The notes under the pieces: generated by a model
What the model was told of the DNA's origin: nothing
Database searches by the model: none
The model's input: only the letters and a program-made list of their open reading frames with translations
From: Cyclobacterium xiamenense
GTDB lineage: Bacteria > Bacteroidota > Bacteroidia > Cytophagales > Cyclobacteriaceae
Direction: 5' to 3'
Assembly (NCBI RefSeq): GCF_009467825.1
Contig: NZ_WIOK01000028.1
Span: 1-64,000 of the forward strand
Length of the DNA stretch: 64,000 nt
Part shown: positions 34,613 to 42,664 of the stretch, in pieces
Numbering within the stretch: the first letter of the stretch is position 1
Layout of the letters: every line of letters starts with the position of its first letter
Made by a program: the position numbers and the translations under genes

Positions 34613-37414
34613 TTACCTGTTAAAAAGTCCGGGTTTTCCCGGGCTTTTTTTCGACAACCACCAAGCGAAGATGAGAGGAGCCGGCAAAAGCGAAAGGTAC
34701 CAAAACCGGATCCATGCGGGAGCCGGTTCGGTGCTGTTACCAATAAATACCAAATTAGCCCAATAGTACGGATGATGAAATTGAGCCATTTCGGGATCAT
34801 TTCTCAGGGCATTTTTGGCCCGCTGCAATGCAACTGGAAAGCTGTATCCCCGATCCACCCAACGATAAAACTCCTGGCTAATATAAGCGGTAGCTTTGTC
34901 ATTGGCTTTCCAGATACTGCTAACGACGTTGGAACATCCGGCGTACGAAAAGGCCCGGGACAAACTAATCAAGCCTTCGCTGGCGATCAAGGTGCCGGTG
35001 TGCGTTTGGCAGGCGCTTAGAAATACCAGTGACGTGTTTTGAAGGTTTAATTGATACAATTCTTCTGCATACAGCAGGTGGTCGGTTTCAGCGGGCGAAA
35101 AAACGATGAAGGGATCCGTGCCGGGTTTGGATGAGGAAAACGCGTGGGTAGCCAGATGGATCAGCGAAGCGCTTTCGGAATGTTTTAGAAATTCCGTTTT
35201 GGTAGCAGATTGGCCGGTGAAAGCCAGACCCGCCAGGACATCAATTTCGGATCCGGAATAGGGTAGTGGTTCGAATGCAGGATGGGGCATGGAATCCTGA
35301 CCGGTGAAGGGAGCAAAGCCCAATCTTTGACCTCCGGCCGGTTTTTCTGAATCCTCGTGAAGGAATTTGCCAGAATAGAGGTACGAGAGGGCATGGTTTT
35401 CGACCAGAAATTGTCCTGCCGGATCCAGCATCATGTCAAAAGGAACGTGAACGAGAATCTGATCCGGCAGGATGATCCAATCGCGGTAGTCTTCGATCTC
35501 CGTGTAAGCTTCGGCAATCACTTGTTGGAACGCTTTGGTAGCTGCCGATTCCAGGTCTTTTCGGCGATTTCCTCTGGAATTGAGTACAGAGGATTGGAGT
35601 GTTCGGATGGTCGAGGTGACGGTCGCTTTTTCGCTGCTCTCGGCTAGTTTCAACCCCTGCGGAGTCAGGGTAAAACAAAAAACATCGTCCGCCGCGAAGA
35701 AGTACGAAAGAACTGCTAGATTGTTCGAATTCACGTGGGACTGAAGCGCGGAAAATTCAATGCGCTCGGCAGCTATCTTTTCGGAAAAATACACGGTAAA
35801 ATCGTTATAGGAAGCGTACAGCCGACTTAGCGCCAGCTTGCTATCTCGTACGGCGGCCTCGAGTTCTTCGGCCCGTTTGGGAGAATAGTTTTCCATCAAC
35901 TGCCTATTGGCACGGGTCAGCTGAAATTTTAGGGTCTTTTCTTGTTGAAGAAGTTCGGGTGGAATGCCGGCCTTTTCTTTTATTCGGGCCTCGTTACGTG
36001 CGAGTTCCAGTGCGGTGGCTTTGCTTTCTTCTGCCCAGCTGAAGCCTTGAATTAAATCATTGGGATCGTTGGTTTGTTTGTAACGGTCTATGGCGGCCGC
36101 TACTGCCGATTCGTAGCCTTTGCGTACGGCCTCGCCCAAAAATATCCGTGCTTCTTCATTGTCGTACAAATTATTCATGTAAAACACCAAATCGAAAGCC
36201 GTTTGGTAGGTGTGAAAGGACAGCCGATGCAGCGAAACTTCCTGGGTTTCCTTTGCCAATAAACCCGCGGTCTCTGCTTTGAGTAAAAGGGTCTCAAAGA
36301 GGTCGGTCATTCCCCAGTTTACATTTCCCGGCATAGGGTTCTGAAAAACATCCGTTTGCTGGAAGCTTTCATCAAAACTTAGTAGGGCAAGGTGGAATGA
36401 TTGAAGCGCTTTCTTGTATTGTTTTTTTTGATGCCATGCTTTTCCCAGTAATTGGAATGATTCCCCGTTTCGGTAATTGTTCGCAGTTGGCGTGTTCGTT
36501 CCGGGGTTCATTTCTTTTGTTGCCGCATCTTGCAGCAAATCGATCACTTTATCGGGCTGATTTGTCAACAGGTAAATATCAGCCAGGATATTCTGGTGGA
36601 GTCGATTACCGGCGGCCGCTTGTTGCTCGGTCTGTTGCAGGTAATAAAGTGCGGTGTCCGGCGCATTTTTTTCTACATATAGTGCGGCCAGCTTGCGCAT
36701 GATTTCATCCCTGTCAATGGTTAGCTCCAATGCCTGCGTGTATAGATCGGCCGCTTTGGTAAAGGCGTTTAGGTTGGTCCATGCGGCTGCTTCGTTGCTG
36801 AGCAGGCTAAATAAGGCGTATTCTGTGGCGGTAGAATTATCCAGAGACCGGTCCTCCAGCAGGGCTGACTTTGCCTTGGAGAAGTAATTGACAGCCTGGG
36901 TGTAATTACCCGATTCGTAGTAGATAACGCCGAGAGAGTTGTAGAGCCTCCCCGTTTCGTTTTTATCGGCTTTGGTGCGTAAGGCTGCTTCCGCGCGGTT
37001 CAGGTAAAAAATACTGCTATCCGCCTGATTCATTAAAAAGAAGTTTTCCCCCATAAACAAATAGGAATGGAAGAGCAACGAGTCCGATAGGTTGTTTTTC
37101 CTGGCAGTTAGAATTCCCTTTTTAAGGGTTTGTATGCTTTTTTCCGGCGCGTTTTGGATTAGGAAAAGCGTGCCTAGCTTTTCGTAAGCGTCTAGCAAAA
37201 CGGTGTCTGGTACCATCCCGTCTGCCTGGGCTTCAATGATCCCCTGGAACAAGTGCATGGCGCTACTGTCGGTTTTTGCGTCCGGGACTTCGGCATAAAA
37301 ATAGGAAACAGCTGCCTCGTAGTTCTCCAACCAATCGCTTTCCTGTCCCATTCCTGCAACAGGTAGAAGCAGGAAAAAAAATGATAGATAGTGTATGCAC
37401 CGGGTTTTATCCAT
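34613..37414 (-). CDS. exported TPR-CHAT protease, membrane anchored
   Basis: 933-residue protein: Sec signal (1-23), about ten TPR units (roughly 30-400), a helical linker, and a CHAT (caspase-like) domain at about 640-895. The catalytic dyad is visible: His757 in HLATHAF and Cys802 in LVFLSACQTHTG. A C-terminal transmembrane helix (about 901-919) is followed by a basic tail. TPR and CHAT parts should thus lie in the periplasm, tethered to the inner membrane. It is 20 bases downstream of the poly-Asp lipoprotein gene and convergent with the sigma/anti-sigma genes. CHAT proteins are cysteine proteases that cut specific partners; the target here is unknown. Confidence 0.88.
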   Translation of the reverse strand: MDKTRCIHYLSFFFLLLPVAGMGQESDWLENYEAAVSYFYAEVPDAKTDSSAMHLFQGIIEAQADGMVPDTVLLDAYEKLGTLFLIQNAPEKSIQTLKKGILTARKNNLSDSLLFHSYLFMGENFFLMNQADSSIFYLNRAEAALRTKADKNETGRLYNSLGVIYYESGNYTQAVNYFSKAKSALLEDRSLDNSTATEYALFSLLSNEAAAWTNLNAFTKAADLYTQALELTIDRDEIMRKLAALYVEKNAPDTALYYLQQTEQQAAAGNRLHQNILADIYLLTNQPDKVIDLLQDAATKEMNPGTNTPTANNYRNGESFQLLGKAWHQKKQYKKALQSFHLALLSFDESFQQTDVFQNPMPGNVNWGMTDLFETLLLKAETAGLLAKETQEVSLHRLSFHTYQTAFDLVFYMNNLYDNEEARIFLGEAVRKGYESAVAAAIDRYKQTNDPNDLIQGFSWAEESKATALELARNEARIKEKAGIPPELLQQEKTLKFQLTRANRQLMENYSPKRAEELEAAVRDSKLALSRLYASYNDFTVYFSEKIAAERIEFSALQSHVNSNNLAVLSYFFAADDVFCFTLTPQGLKLAESSEKATVTSTIRTLQSSVLNSRGNRRKDLESAATKAFQQVIAEAYTEIEDYRDWIILPDQILVHVPFDMMLDPAGQFLVENHALSYLYSGKFLHEDSEKPAGGQRLGFAPFTGQDSMPHPAFEPLPYSGSEIDVLAGLAFTGQSATKTEFLKHSESASLIHLATHAFSSSKPGTDPFIVFSPAETDHLLYAEELYQLNLQNTSLVFLSACQTHTGTLIASEGLISLSRAFSYAGCSNVVSSIWKANDKATAYISQEFYRWVDRGYSFPVALQRAKNALRNDPEMAQFHHPYYWANLVFIGNSTEPAPAWIRFWYLSLLPAPLIFAWWLSKKSPGKPGLFNR
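34626..34651 (+). terminator. intrinsic terminator of the acidic lipoprotein gene, inside the CHAT gene 3' end
   Basis: AGTCCGGG (34626-34633) pairs with CCCGGGCT (34638-34645) around a TTTT loop, with one G-T pair, and is followed by T residues to 34651. It starts 22 bases after the lipoprotein stop. The same DNA encodes the last residues of the convergent CHAT protein. Confidence 0.75.
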
Positions 37415-37434
37415 AAAGCCATTTGTCGCCGCAA

Positions 37435-38376
37435 TTACCGCGCGAGGCGCGAAACAACGACCAGGTAAGGCGGCCTAGGTCTTCGTGTTTCGGGCGAAAA
37501 TCGGCGGGTTGTTCTGGGTGTGCTAAAGTTAAAACGCATGGTTGATGCAGAAGGTTTGGCAGATACGATTTGCCCTTGTTTTTCCTGGATTTCGTTGATG
37601 AGATCCTGGGGCACATCGTCCATGGTTTCGAAATAAAAGAATTTTATTCCCAACGAATTCAACGCGCGCATGCTGCCATCGCTGAGCCGGTAGTAGAGGG
37701 TAACGTCTTTTTCGGTGCCGTTTACTGGTTGGACTCCAAAGAAATTATTTTCAAGGCTTTGTTGGAGGTCAATTATCCCGGTTTGATTCCCTACGATCAG
37801 CCCTTGATCCGCCAGGCGTTCTCCGCCGGGACCCACTTCGTCAAACGCACACTCGTCGTCATCGCTATCCTCGTCATCGCTATCCTCGTCATCACTGTCA
37901 TCATCGTCATCGTCATCATCATCGTCGTCATCCTCACATACGGGCAGCGCAGAAGGAGTTCCATTAAAAACAGGTACTACCGTCGCAGCGCCCTGGTCCA
38001 CCACATAGATACCATCCAGGTAATTGATACCGCCTATGCTTACAAAAAACTCACAGGTAGTTTCACCCTGGCTAAAGCTAACCTGGTATTTCAATCCGGT
38101 TTCGCTGGCATTGATATCGATGGTGCCGGTTTGGGGATCAATGACCAACCCTTCTGGAAACACCGAAAAAGTCCCCGATCCTTCAATACCTACCGGATTG
38201 ACAAAATTATCCCCGGTTTCTGTAATAAAGAAAAGCGTATCCGGATAGGCGAAGCCCGTACAATCTTCCATAGCAGGACCGTTTCGAAGATCGGCCTCTG
38301 TCTGCTCGGGATCACAAGATATCCAGGTTAAGCAAAGGAGCAAAAGAAAATAGACGAAATAGCTGTGAGAAACCAT
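37435..38376 (-). CDS. lipoprotein with poly-Asp tract
   Basis: 313-residue predicted lipoprotein from ATG 38376 (MVSHSYFVYFLLLLCLTWISC, Cys about 21). An upstream in-frame ATG at 38400 is less likely because the candidate promoter motif would sit only 13 bases before it. The N-terminal half has IDPQTGTIDINASETGLKYQVSFS, resembling cadherin/Ig-like putative-binding repeats. A run of Asp with Ser and Glu (about 28 residues) follows, then an unrecognised C-terminal domain ending in a Pro/Arg-rich tail. It heads the transcript that continues into the CHAT gene. It could be a surface sensor or CHAT substrate; no function is known. Confidence 0.72.
   Translation of the reverse strand: MVSHSYFVYFLLLLCLTWISCDPEQTEADLRNGPAMEDCTGFAYPDTLFFITETGDNFVNPVGIEGSGTFSVFPEGLVIDPQTGTIDINASETGLKYQVSFSQGETTCEFFVSIGGINYLDGIYVVDQGAATVVPVFNGTPSALPVCEDDDDDDDDDDDDSDDEDSDDEDSDDDECAFDEVGPGGERLADQGLIVGNQTGIIDLQQSLENNFFGVQPVNGTEKDVTLYYRLSDGSMRALNSLGIKFFYFETMDDVPQDLINEIQEKQGQIVSAKPSASTMRFNFSTPRTTRRFSPETRRPRPPYLVVVSRLAR
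37852..37935 (-). repeat. trinucleotide microsatellite encoding the poly-Asp tract
   Basis: 84 bases of GAT/GAC codons with interspersed AGC/GAA-type codons, coding mostly Asp with Ser and Glu. In-frame triplet repeats of this kind change length by slippage without frameshift, so the acidic linker may vary between strains. Confidence 0.8.
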
Positions 38377-38412
38377 GGGTAGTTTTCTTGTATGTCGCAT
38401 CGGAATCGAATC

Positions 38413-38420
38413 ATGTAACC
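38413..38420 (-). promoter_or_regulatory. GGTTACAT motif upstream of the poly-Asp lipoprotein/CHAT transcript
   Basis: On the minus strand this reads GGTTACAT, preceded by T as in the other two units. It lies about 44 bases before the ATG chosen at 38376, comparable to the 43-54 bases in the other two transcription units. The downstream half-site seen there is only weakly matched here. Confidence 0.38.
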
Positions 38421-38557
38421 AGAAATCTCATAAAAAAGATCATTTTGGTGTAATAATTGTAGCCATTTTTTTTGTGTGAGTCAAATACAATGGATGAGAA
38501 GCTGCCTTTTTTTGGTTAGGCTATATTTTTTTGAACGAAAAGCTACACCTAAAACAG

Positions 38558-39484
38558 ATGGATGCAATGAATACCCCCAAATTACTTGAAACAGTACTGG
38601 ATAAGCTGGAAAAATGGCTCACTGCTTTGGTAGCCTATTTACCGAATCTTGTCCTGGCTATTTTAGTTTTTATGGTTTTTCTTTTCTTCGCCCGTTTCGT
38701 CGAGCGTTTTTCTAAGAAGCAGCTGATCAATGTACATCTGGATGAAACGATTAGCCGTTTTTTGAGCCGCCTGATCTTCCTTGGAATAATGGTAGGAGGA
38801 CTAATGCTGGCACTGTCTATCTTAAACCTTACCGGTACAGTCACGTCCATTCTTGCCGGACTTGGGATACTTGGCCTGGCTCTGGGATTTGCCTTTCAGG
38901 ACACGGCGGCCAATTTTATGTCCGGTATTTACATTACGTTTCAGCAGCCCTATGCCATCGGGGATGTGATCGAAACCCACGACGGCATCATGGGTAATGT
39001 GGTGGACGTAAACTTGCGGGTGACCAAGGTAAAAACATTTGATGGTCCGATGGTGTACGTTCCAAACCGATTCCTTTTTCAAGAAAATTTCATTAATTAT
39101 ACGGAAGCAGGTAGAAGAAGAATACGGATAGATTGTGGGGTAAGCTATGGAGAGGATTTGGAGCTGGTAGAGAGAGTAGCCTTGGAGGCCGTCAGTGATG
39201 TGCCCGGAAAAATAGAGGGGGAGGATGTTTCCCTTTTTTGGAAGGGGTTTGGCGATAGTTCCATAGATTTCTCGGTCAATATTTGGCTGGAATACACCCG
39301 TGAAAACCGGGCCTATATTGTTGCAAAAAATCAGGCGATTAAGAATATCAAAAAAGCGTTCGATGAACACGGGATTACCATCCCTTTCCCCATTCGTACG
39401 CTGGATTTCGGCATCAAGGGAGGAGAAAAATTCTCCGAACAATTGACCAATGCCCAGGTTTCCTTTCGCAATAAACCGGACTGA
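38558..39484 (+). CDS. MscS family mechanosensitive ion channel
   Basis: About 308 residues. Three transmembrane helices (approximately 23-45, 62-85, 92-115), the third being the pore-lining helix with GLGILGLALGFAFQDTAANFMSG, the MscS signature rich in Gly and Ala. A cytosolic beta-domain follows (GDVIETHDGIMGNVVDVNLRVTKV, VYVPNRFLF), then the C-terminal alpha/beta domain. Length is near E. coli MscS. It should open under membrane tension to release solutes on hypo-osmotic shock. ATG 38558 and 38567 are both possible. The neighbouring CsbD gene also points to stress. Confidence 0.93.
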   Translation: MDAMNTPKLLETVLDKLEKWLTALVAYLPNLVLAILVFMVFLFFARFVERFSKKQLINVHLDETISRFLSRLIFLGIMVGGLMLALSILNLTGTVTSILAGLGILGLALGFAFQDTAANFMSGIYITFQQPYAIGDVIETHDGIMGNVVDVNLRVTKVKTFDGPMVYVPNRFLFQENFINYTEAGRRRIRIDCGVSYGEDLELVERVALEAVSDVPGKIEGEDVSLFWKGFGDSSIDFSVNIWLEYTRENRAYIVAKNQAIKNIKKAFDEHGITIPFPIRTLDFGIKGGEKFSEQLTNAQVSFRNKPD

Positions 39485-39581
39485 TTCAAACGATGCGGTC
39501 GGTAACCCGCAGTGGGATCCGTTGACTCGCCGCACATGTCTTGTAAAAGGGAGAAGTGATTACGACCACAAGGGATCAAGC

Positions 39582-39617
39582 AAAAAAAAACGGGTCCCCA
39601 ATTGATGGTGGACCCGT
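39582..39617 (-). terminator. intrinsic terminator of the CsbD gene
   Basis: ACGGGTCC (39590-39597) and GGACCCGT (39610-39617) form a perfect eight-pair stem with a 12-base loop; on the minus strand it is followed by eight or more T. It lies 31 bases past the CsbD stop. MscS transcription from the other side may also end here. Confidence 0.85.
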
Positions 39618-39647
39618 CTTTAACCTACGATTGTAGAAATCAGTGGT

Positions 39648-39845
39648 TTATTTTTCTTCTTCCGCGAAGATCATTTCCTTCAGCTCTTCTTTTGCTACCC
39701 CGGTTTTTTGCTGGAGTTTACCGATTAATTGGTCCTCCTGACCTTCAGCGTACGTGAGGTCGTCGTCGGTGAGCTCTCCATATTTGGCCTTAAGTTTGCC
39801 CTTTAGCTCGTTCCAATTTCCTTTAAGTTTCAATTGATTTGACAT
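39648..39845 (-). CDS. CsbD family stress protein
   Basis: 65-residue small protein with the CsbD pattern KGNWNELKGKLKAKYGELTDDDL followed by a Glu/Lys-rich helix (GQEDQLIGKLQQKTG). Members are general-stress proteins of unknown mechanism, often strongly induced. The gene is monocistronic with its own terminator and is divergent from the AI-2E-family transporter. Confidence 0.93.
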   Translation of the reverse strand: MSNQLKLKGNWNELKGKLKAKYGELTDDDLTYAEGQEDQLIGKLQQKTGVAKEELKEMIFAEEEK

Positions 39846-39924
39846 GTGACTATTGGTTTTAATGAAAAATTATTTTCTAATTTGTATACGATTAGTACAA
39901 TAACTGTTCCAAACCTCTTGCTCT

Positions 39925-41010
39925 ATGACAAAAATAAAACTGCCGGGCCATTTAAAAGCGCTTACCATATTGCTTTTATTGATCGTAATCATTTACATTC
40001 TGATCATCGGCAGAAGCTTACTGATTCCGATCATACTTGGCGGATACATCGCCATGCTTTTAATTCCGGCCTGTAATTGGATGGAAACCAAGCGATTTCC
40101 CCGTCCATTGGCAGCAGTAGTGGCATTGTTGACTTCACTTGCCGTATTGGTTGGATTGATCTTACTGGTAATCTTGCAGGTCAGGAGTTTTTCAAGGGAT
40201 TTTGAGGATGTTTCGGGGCGATTGAATCAATACCTGGCCGATCTGGACCAAATGGCAACGGATGTTTTTGGCGCCAATTTGGGCATTGAAAACGGTGTCG
40301 ATAAGACCCAATTGTACGAGTTACTGGAATCAAACAGTGAAACCGTTTCTAATTTTTTACTTTCGACGATCGGTTCGCTTTCGGGAGTGGTGCTATTGCC
40401 GGTTTTTATATTTTTTATGCTTATCTACCGGGACCACCTGGCAAATTTTATAGCCAAATTTTTTGTATCAGAGGAAGAAGAGCATGTCAAATCAACGATA
40501 AGGGACTTGCGAAAAGTAGTGCAATATTACATCATTGGCATGGTGAAGGTGATGGGGATTTTAGCAGTTCTCAATACAGTGGCGTTATACAGCATCGGGG
40601 TCGAGCACGCTGTTTTTTTTGGGCTTTTTGCAGCCTTGTTAAATATTATCCCTTACCTGGGGCCATTTCTGGGCGCAATACTTCCCTTTATTTTTGCTTT
40701 TCTGACCATGGACGGGTTGATTTATCCCTTAATGGTGGTGATGACGTTTACCGTTATTCAGCTGATCGAAAGTAATTTTCTTACACCGAAAATCGTCGGA
40801 GGAAATGTCAATTTGAATGCCCTGGTAACGTTTTTAGGCTTGCTGATAGGTGGGGCGATCTGGGGAGTCATTGGGATGATTCTCATTATTCCGACGCTTG
40901 CGATTTTAAAACGGATTTTTGAATTGAAAAATAGCACCAAACCCTTTGCGTATTTGTTTGGAGAAGAAGAGATCAAACCGGTATTCAAAAGTGAAAAAAA
41001 TGAACGTTAA
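39925..41010 (+). CDS. AI-2E family transporter
   Basis: 361-residue polytopic membrane protein with the AI-2E/PerM family layout: paired N-terminal helices (LLLLIVIIYILIIGRSLLIPII), a central soluble segment (about 90-150), then further helices including LNIIPYLGPFLGAILPFI, the family signature, and IESNFLTPKIVGGNVNLNALV. Members export or exchange small molecules or Na+/H+; few export autoinducer-2, so that name should not be read as function. Its stop overlaps the next gene by 11 bases. Confidence 0.93.
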   Translation: MTKIKLPGHLKALTILLLLIVIIYILIIGRSLLIPIILGGYIAMLLIPACNWMETKRFPRPLAAVVALLTSLAVLVGLILLVILQVRSFSRDFEDVSGRLNQYLADLDQMATDVFGANLGIENGVDKTQLYELLESNSETVSNFLLSTIGSLSGVVLLPVFIFFMLIYRDHLANFIAKFFVSEEEEHVKSTIRDLRKVVQYYIIGMVKVMGILAVLNTVALYSIGVEHAVFFGLFAALLNIIPYLGPFLGAILPFIFAFLTMDGLIYPLMVVMTFTVIQLIESNFLTPKIVGGNVNLNALVTFLGLLIGGAIWGVIGMILIIPTLAILKRIFELKNSTKPFAYLFGEEEIKPVFKSEKNER

Positions 41011-41926
41011 CTGGCCATTTTTTCTGACGGTAGTCACCATGCTTTCCCTCTCCTGTGCCTCCGAGGCGGACAAAAAGGGGAGGTTCTTATTGAAAGGAAA
41101 CAATGAAATGGCGGAAGGGAACACCAAGGGGGCTATTTCCTATTACGATGAGGCCCTGGCCATCGATCCTTTTTTTAAGGAAGCGTATTATAATCGGGGA
41201 CTGGCCAAGCACGGGCAGCTGCGCTATGCAGAAGCCATAGCTGATTTTGATAAGGCGATCGAACTGGATGAAACCTACCGAGACGCCCAGCTTCAACGCG
41301 TCATCGCTTATCTGGATTTTGGAGAAAACTACAAAGCCTTAGAGAGCAGCAATGCGTTGGTAGCGCAGAACAAAGCAGATGCCCAAGCCCATTTTGTAAG
41401 CGGTCTTAGCCTTACGGCTTTGAAGCGGTATCAGGAAGCAAAACAGGCGTTCGAGCAGGCACGCGTGCTGAATCCAGAAAACGTGGAGCTTTATATCAAC
41501 CTGGCCACCGTAAATTACCACCTGGGCGAATGGGATAAGGCGACCGAGGATTTAACCCGGGCAGAGGGACTGGACCCGGGCCACAGCATGATTTACAACC
41601 TGCAGTCGCTGATTCATTTTGAGCAGGGTGCCTACCAAAAGGCGTTGGATAGCGTGGAGGAGGCCATATCGCTGGAAAAAGATCAGGCGTTTTATTACAA
41701 CAACAGGGGTTTATACCGCCTTTACCTGGGTGATCTGGAGGAAGGTTTGAAGGACATCAATTTCAGCCTAAAGCAAAACAGCCGCAACCTGTATGCGCTG
41801 CGCAATAAAGGTATTTACTACTATAAAAAAGGAGAGATGAAACTGGCAGAACGATTTCTTGGCGAAGTGTCGGAGAAAGATCCGTCGATGCCCTTGGTGG
41901 AGGAGTACCTGCCTTCCGGCGAATAG
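41000..41926 (+). CDS. TPR-repeat lipoprotein
   Basis: 308-residue predicted lipoprotein: signal and lipobox LSLSC (about residue 18) followed by about seven or eight TPR units (GAISYYDEALAIDPFFKEAYYNRG, AIADFDKAIELDETYRDAQLQ, EAKQAFEQARVLNPENVELYIN and so on). TPR arrays bind other proteins. Start ATG 41000 lies inside the transporter gene (11-base overlap), so they are coupled. The partner is unknown; it might organise the transporter or envelope machinery. Confidence 0.9.
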   Translation: MNVNWPFFLTVVTMLSLSCASEADKKGRFLLKGNNEMAEGNTKGAISYYDEALAIDPFFKEAYYNRGLAKHGQLRYAEAIADFDKAIELDETYRDAQLQRVIAYLDFGENYKALESSNALVAQNKADAQAHFVSGLSLTALKRYQEAKQAFEQARVLNPENVELYINLATVNYHLGEWDKATEDLTRAEGLDPGHSMIYNLQSLIHFEQGAYQKALDSVEEAISLEKDQAFYYNNRGLYRLYLGDLEEGLKDINFSLKQNSRNLYALRNKGIYYYKKGEMKLAERFLGEVSEKDPSMPLVEEYLPSGE

Positions 41927-42256
41927 CGATCCGCTTTCGGTCCCCACGGGCTATTCGGATAGGCCTTTTTTGGTACGGCGCCATATATGGCTCCTGGAAG
42001 CTTTTTTTGTAAAGCGGCTGGCGGATTCCCTGCAAGAGGCAGGCCGTTTGCCTGAATCGTAACCGAACCATTCACCCATACCTAGGACGAACCAACACAG
42101 CGTGCCCGCCCCCTACCGTGGGTGAGGCAGGTGGTTGGTAGGCTAGAAACAATTTCCGGTTTCAGTTGGATTGCGCCTCGCTTCAATGTGACAAAAATTA
42201 CTTTTTCTCCCTTTCCCTTTCCCTACTTTTGTTAGGTAATTTGACAAAAGAAGAAG
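41927..42256 (+). promoter_or_regulatory. intergenic region with a -7 element before the sulfur genes
   Basis: 330 bases without a convincing gene. TACTTTTG (42224-42231) matches TAnnTTTG and lies 25 bases before the rhodanese ATG, making it the likely -7 element of the sulfur gene set. A pyrimidine-rich tract precedes it. No tRNA is seen. Confidence 0.45.
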
Positions 42257-42583
42257 ATGTTTAACTTATTCCATAAAAAAGCAAAAGCGTACAGCGATCT
42301 CAGTGCCGAAGAATTTTATCAAGGCATGAAACAAAAAAATGCAGTAGTAATTGATGTTCGGACCGCAGGTGAATTTCACGGCGGCAAACTGGCTGGAGCC
42401 AGAAATCTGGACATGATGTCTCCCGACTTCAAAAAACAGGTACAAAATCTCCCAAAGGACAAAGCATACTACCTGTATTGCCGGAGTGGTAACCGAAGTG
42501 GCCATGCGTGTGCTACCATGGCCGGATTGGGTTTCGAAAACGTGTACAACCTCGCGGGAGGCATTGTTTCCTGGCCCTATTAA
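42257..42583 (+). CDS. rhodanese-like sulfurtransferase
   Basis: 108-residue single rhodanese domain. The active-site loop is CRSGNRS, with the catalytic Cys that carries persulfide. VVIDVRTAGEFHGGKLAGARNLD is the family's N-terminal motif. There is no signal peptide, so it is cytosolic. It is the first gene of a sulfur module with the MBL-rhodanese enzyme and a split YeeE/YedE transporter, and probably transfers sulfane sulfur from thiosulfate or persulfide. Confidence 0.95.
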   Translation: MFNLFHKKAKAYSDLSAEEFYQGMKQKNAVVIDVRTAGEFHGGKLAGARNLDMMSPDFKKQVQNLPKDKAYYLYCRSGNRSGHACATMAGLGFENVYNLAGGIVSWPY

Positions 42584-42664
42584 ATCACCTATGTGACCGA
42601 AGTCATACAGTACTTGGGGCACCACCCATACCTTTGAATAATCCATCATTAATCTATAAATGCC

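Noticed and set aside
37852-37935. Poly-Asp region as a CRISPR-like or tandem array
   Set aside because: It is an in-frame triplet repeat in a coding region without spacers.
32320-38376. Type III-E CRISPR (Craspase) locus
   Set aside because: TPR-CHAT and an ECF sigma are present, but there is no gRAMP effector, no Cas1/Cas2 and no repeat array, and the CHAT protein is exported.
39925-41010. Autoinducer-2 exporter
   Set aside because: Family name only; most members have other substrates and no quorum-sensing gene is nearby.
42084-42170. Possible tRNA-like GC-rich stretch
   Set aside because: No cloverleaf, no T-loop GGTTCRA box and no anticodon stem could be formed by eye.
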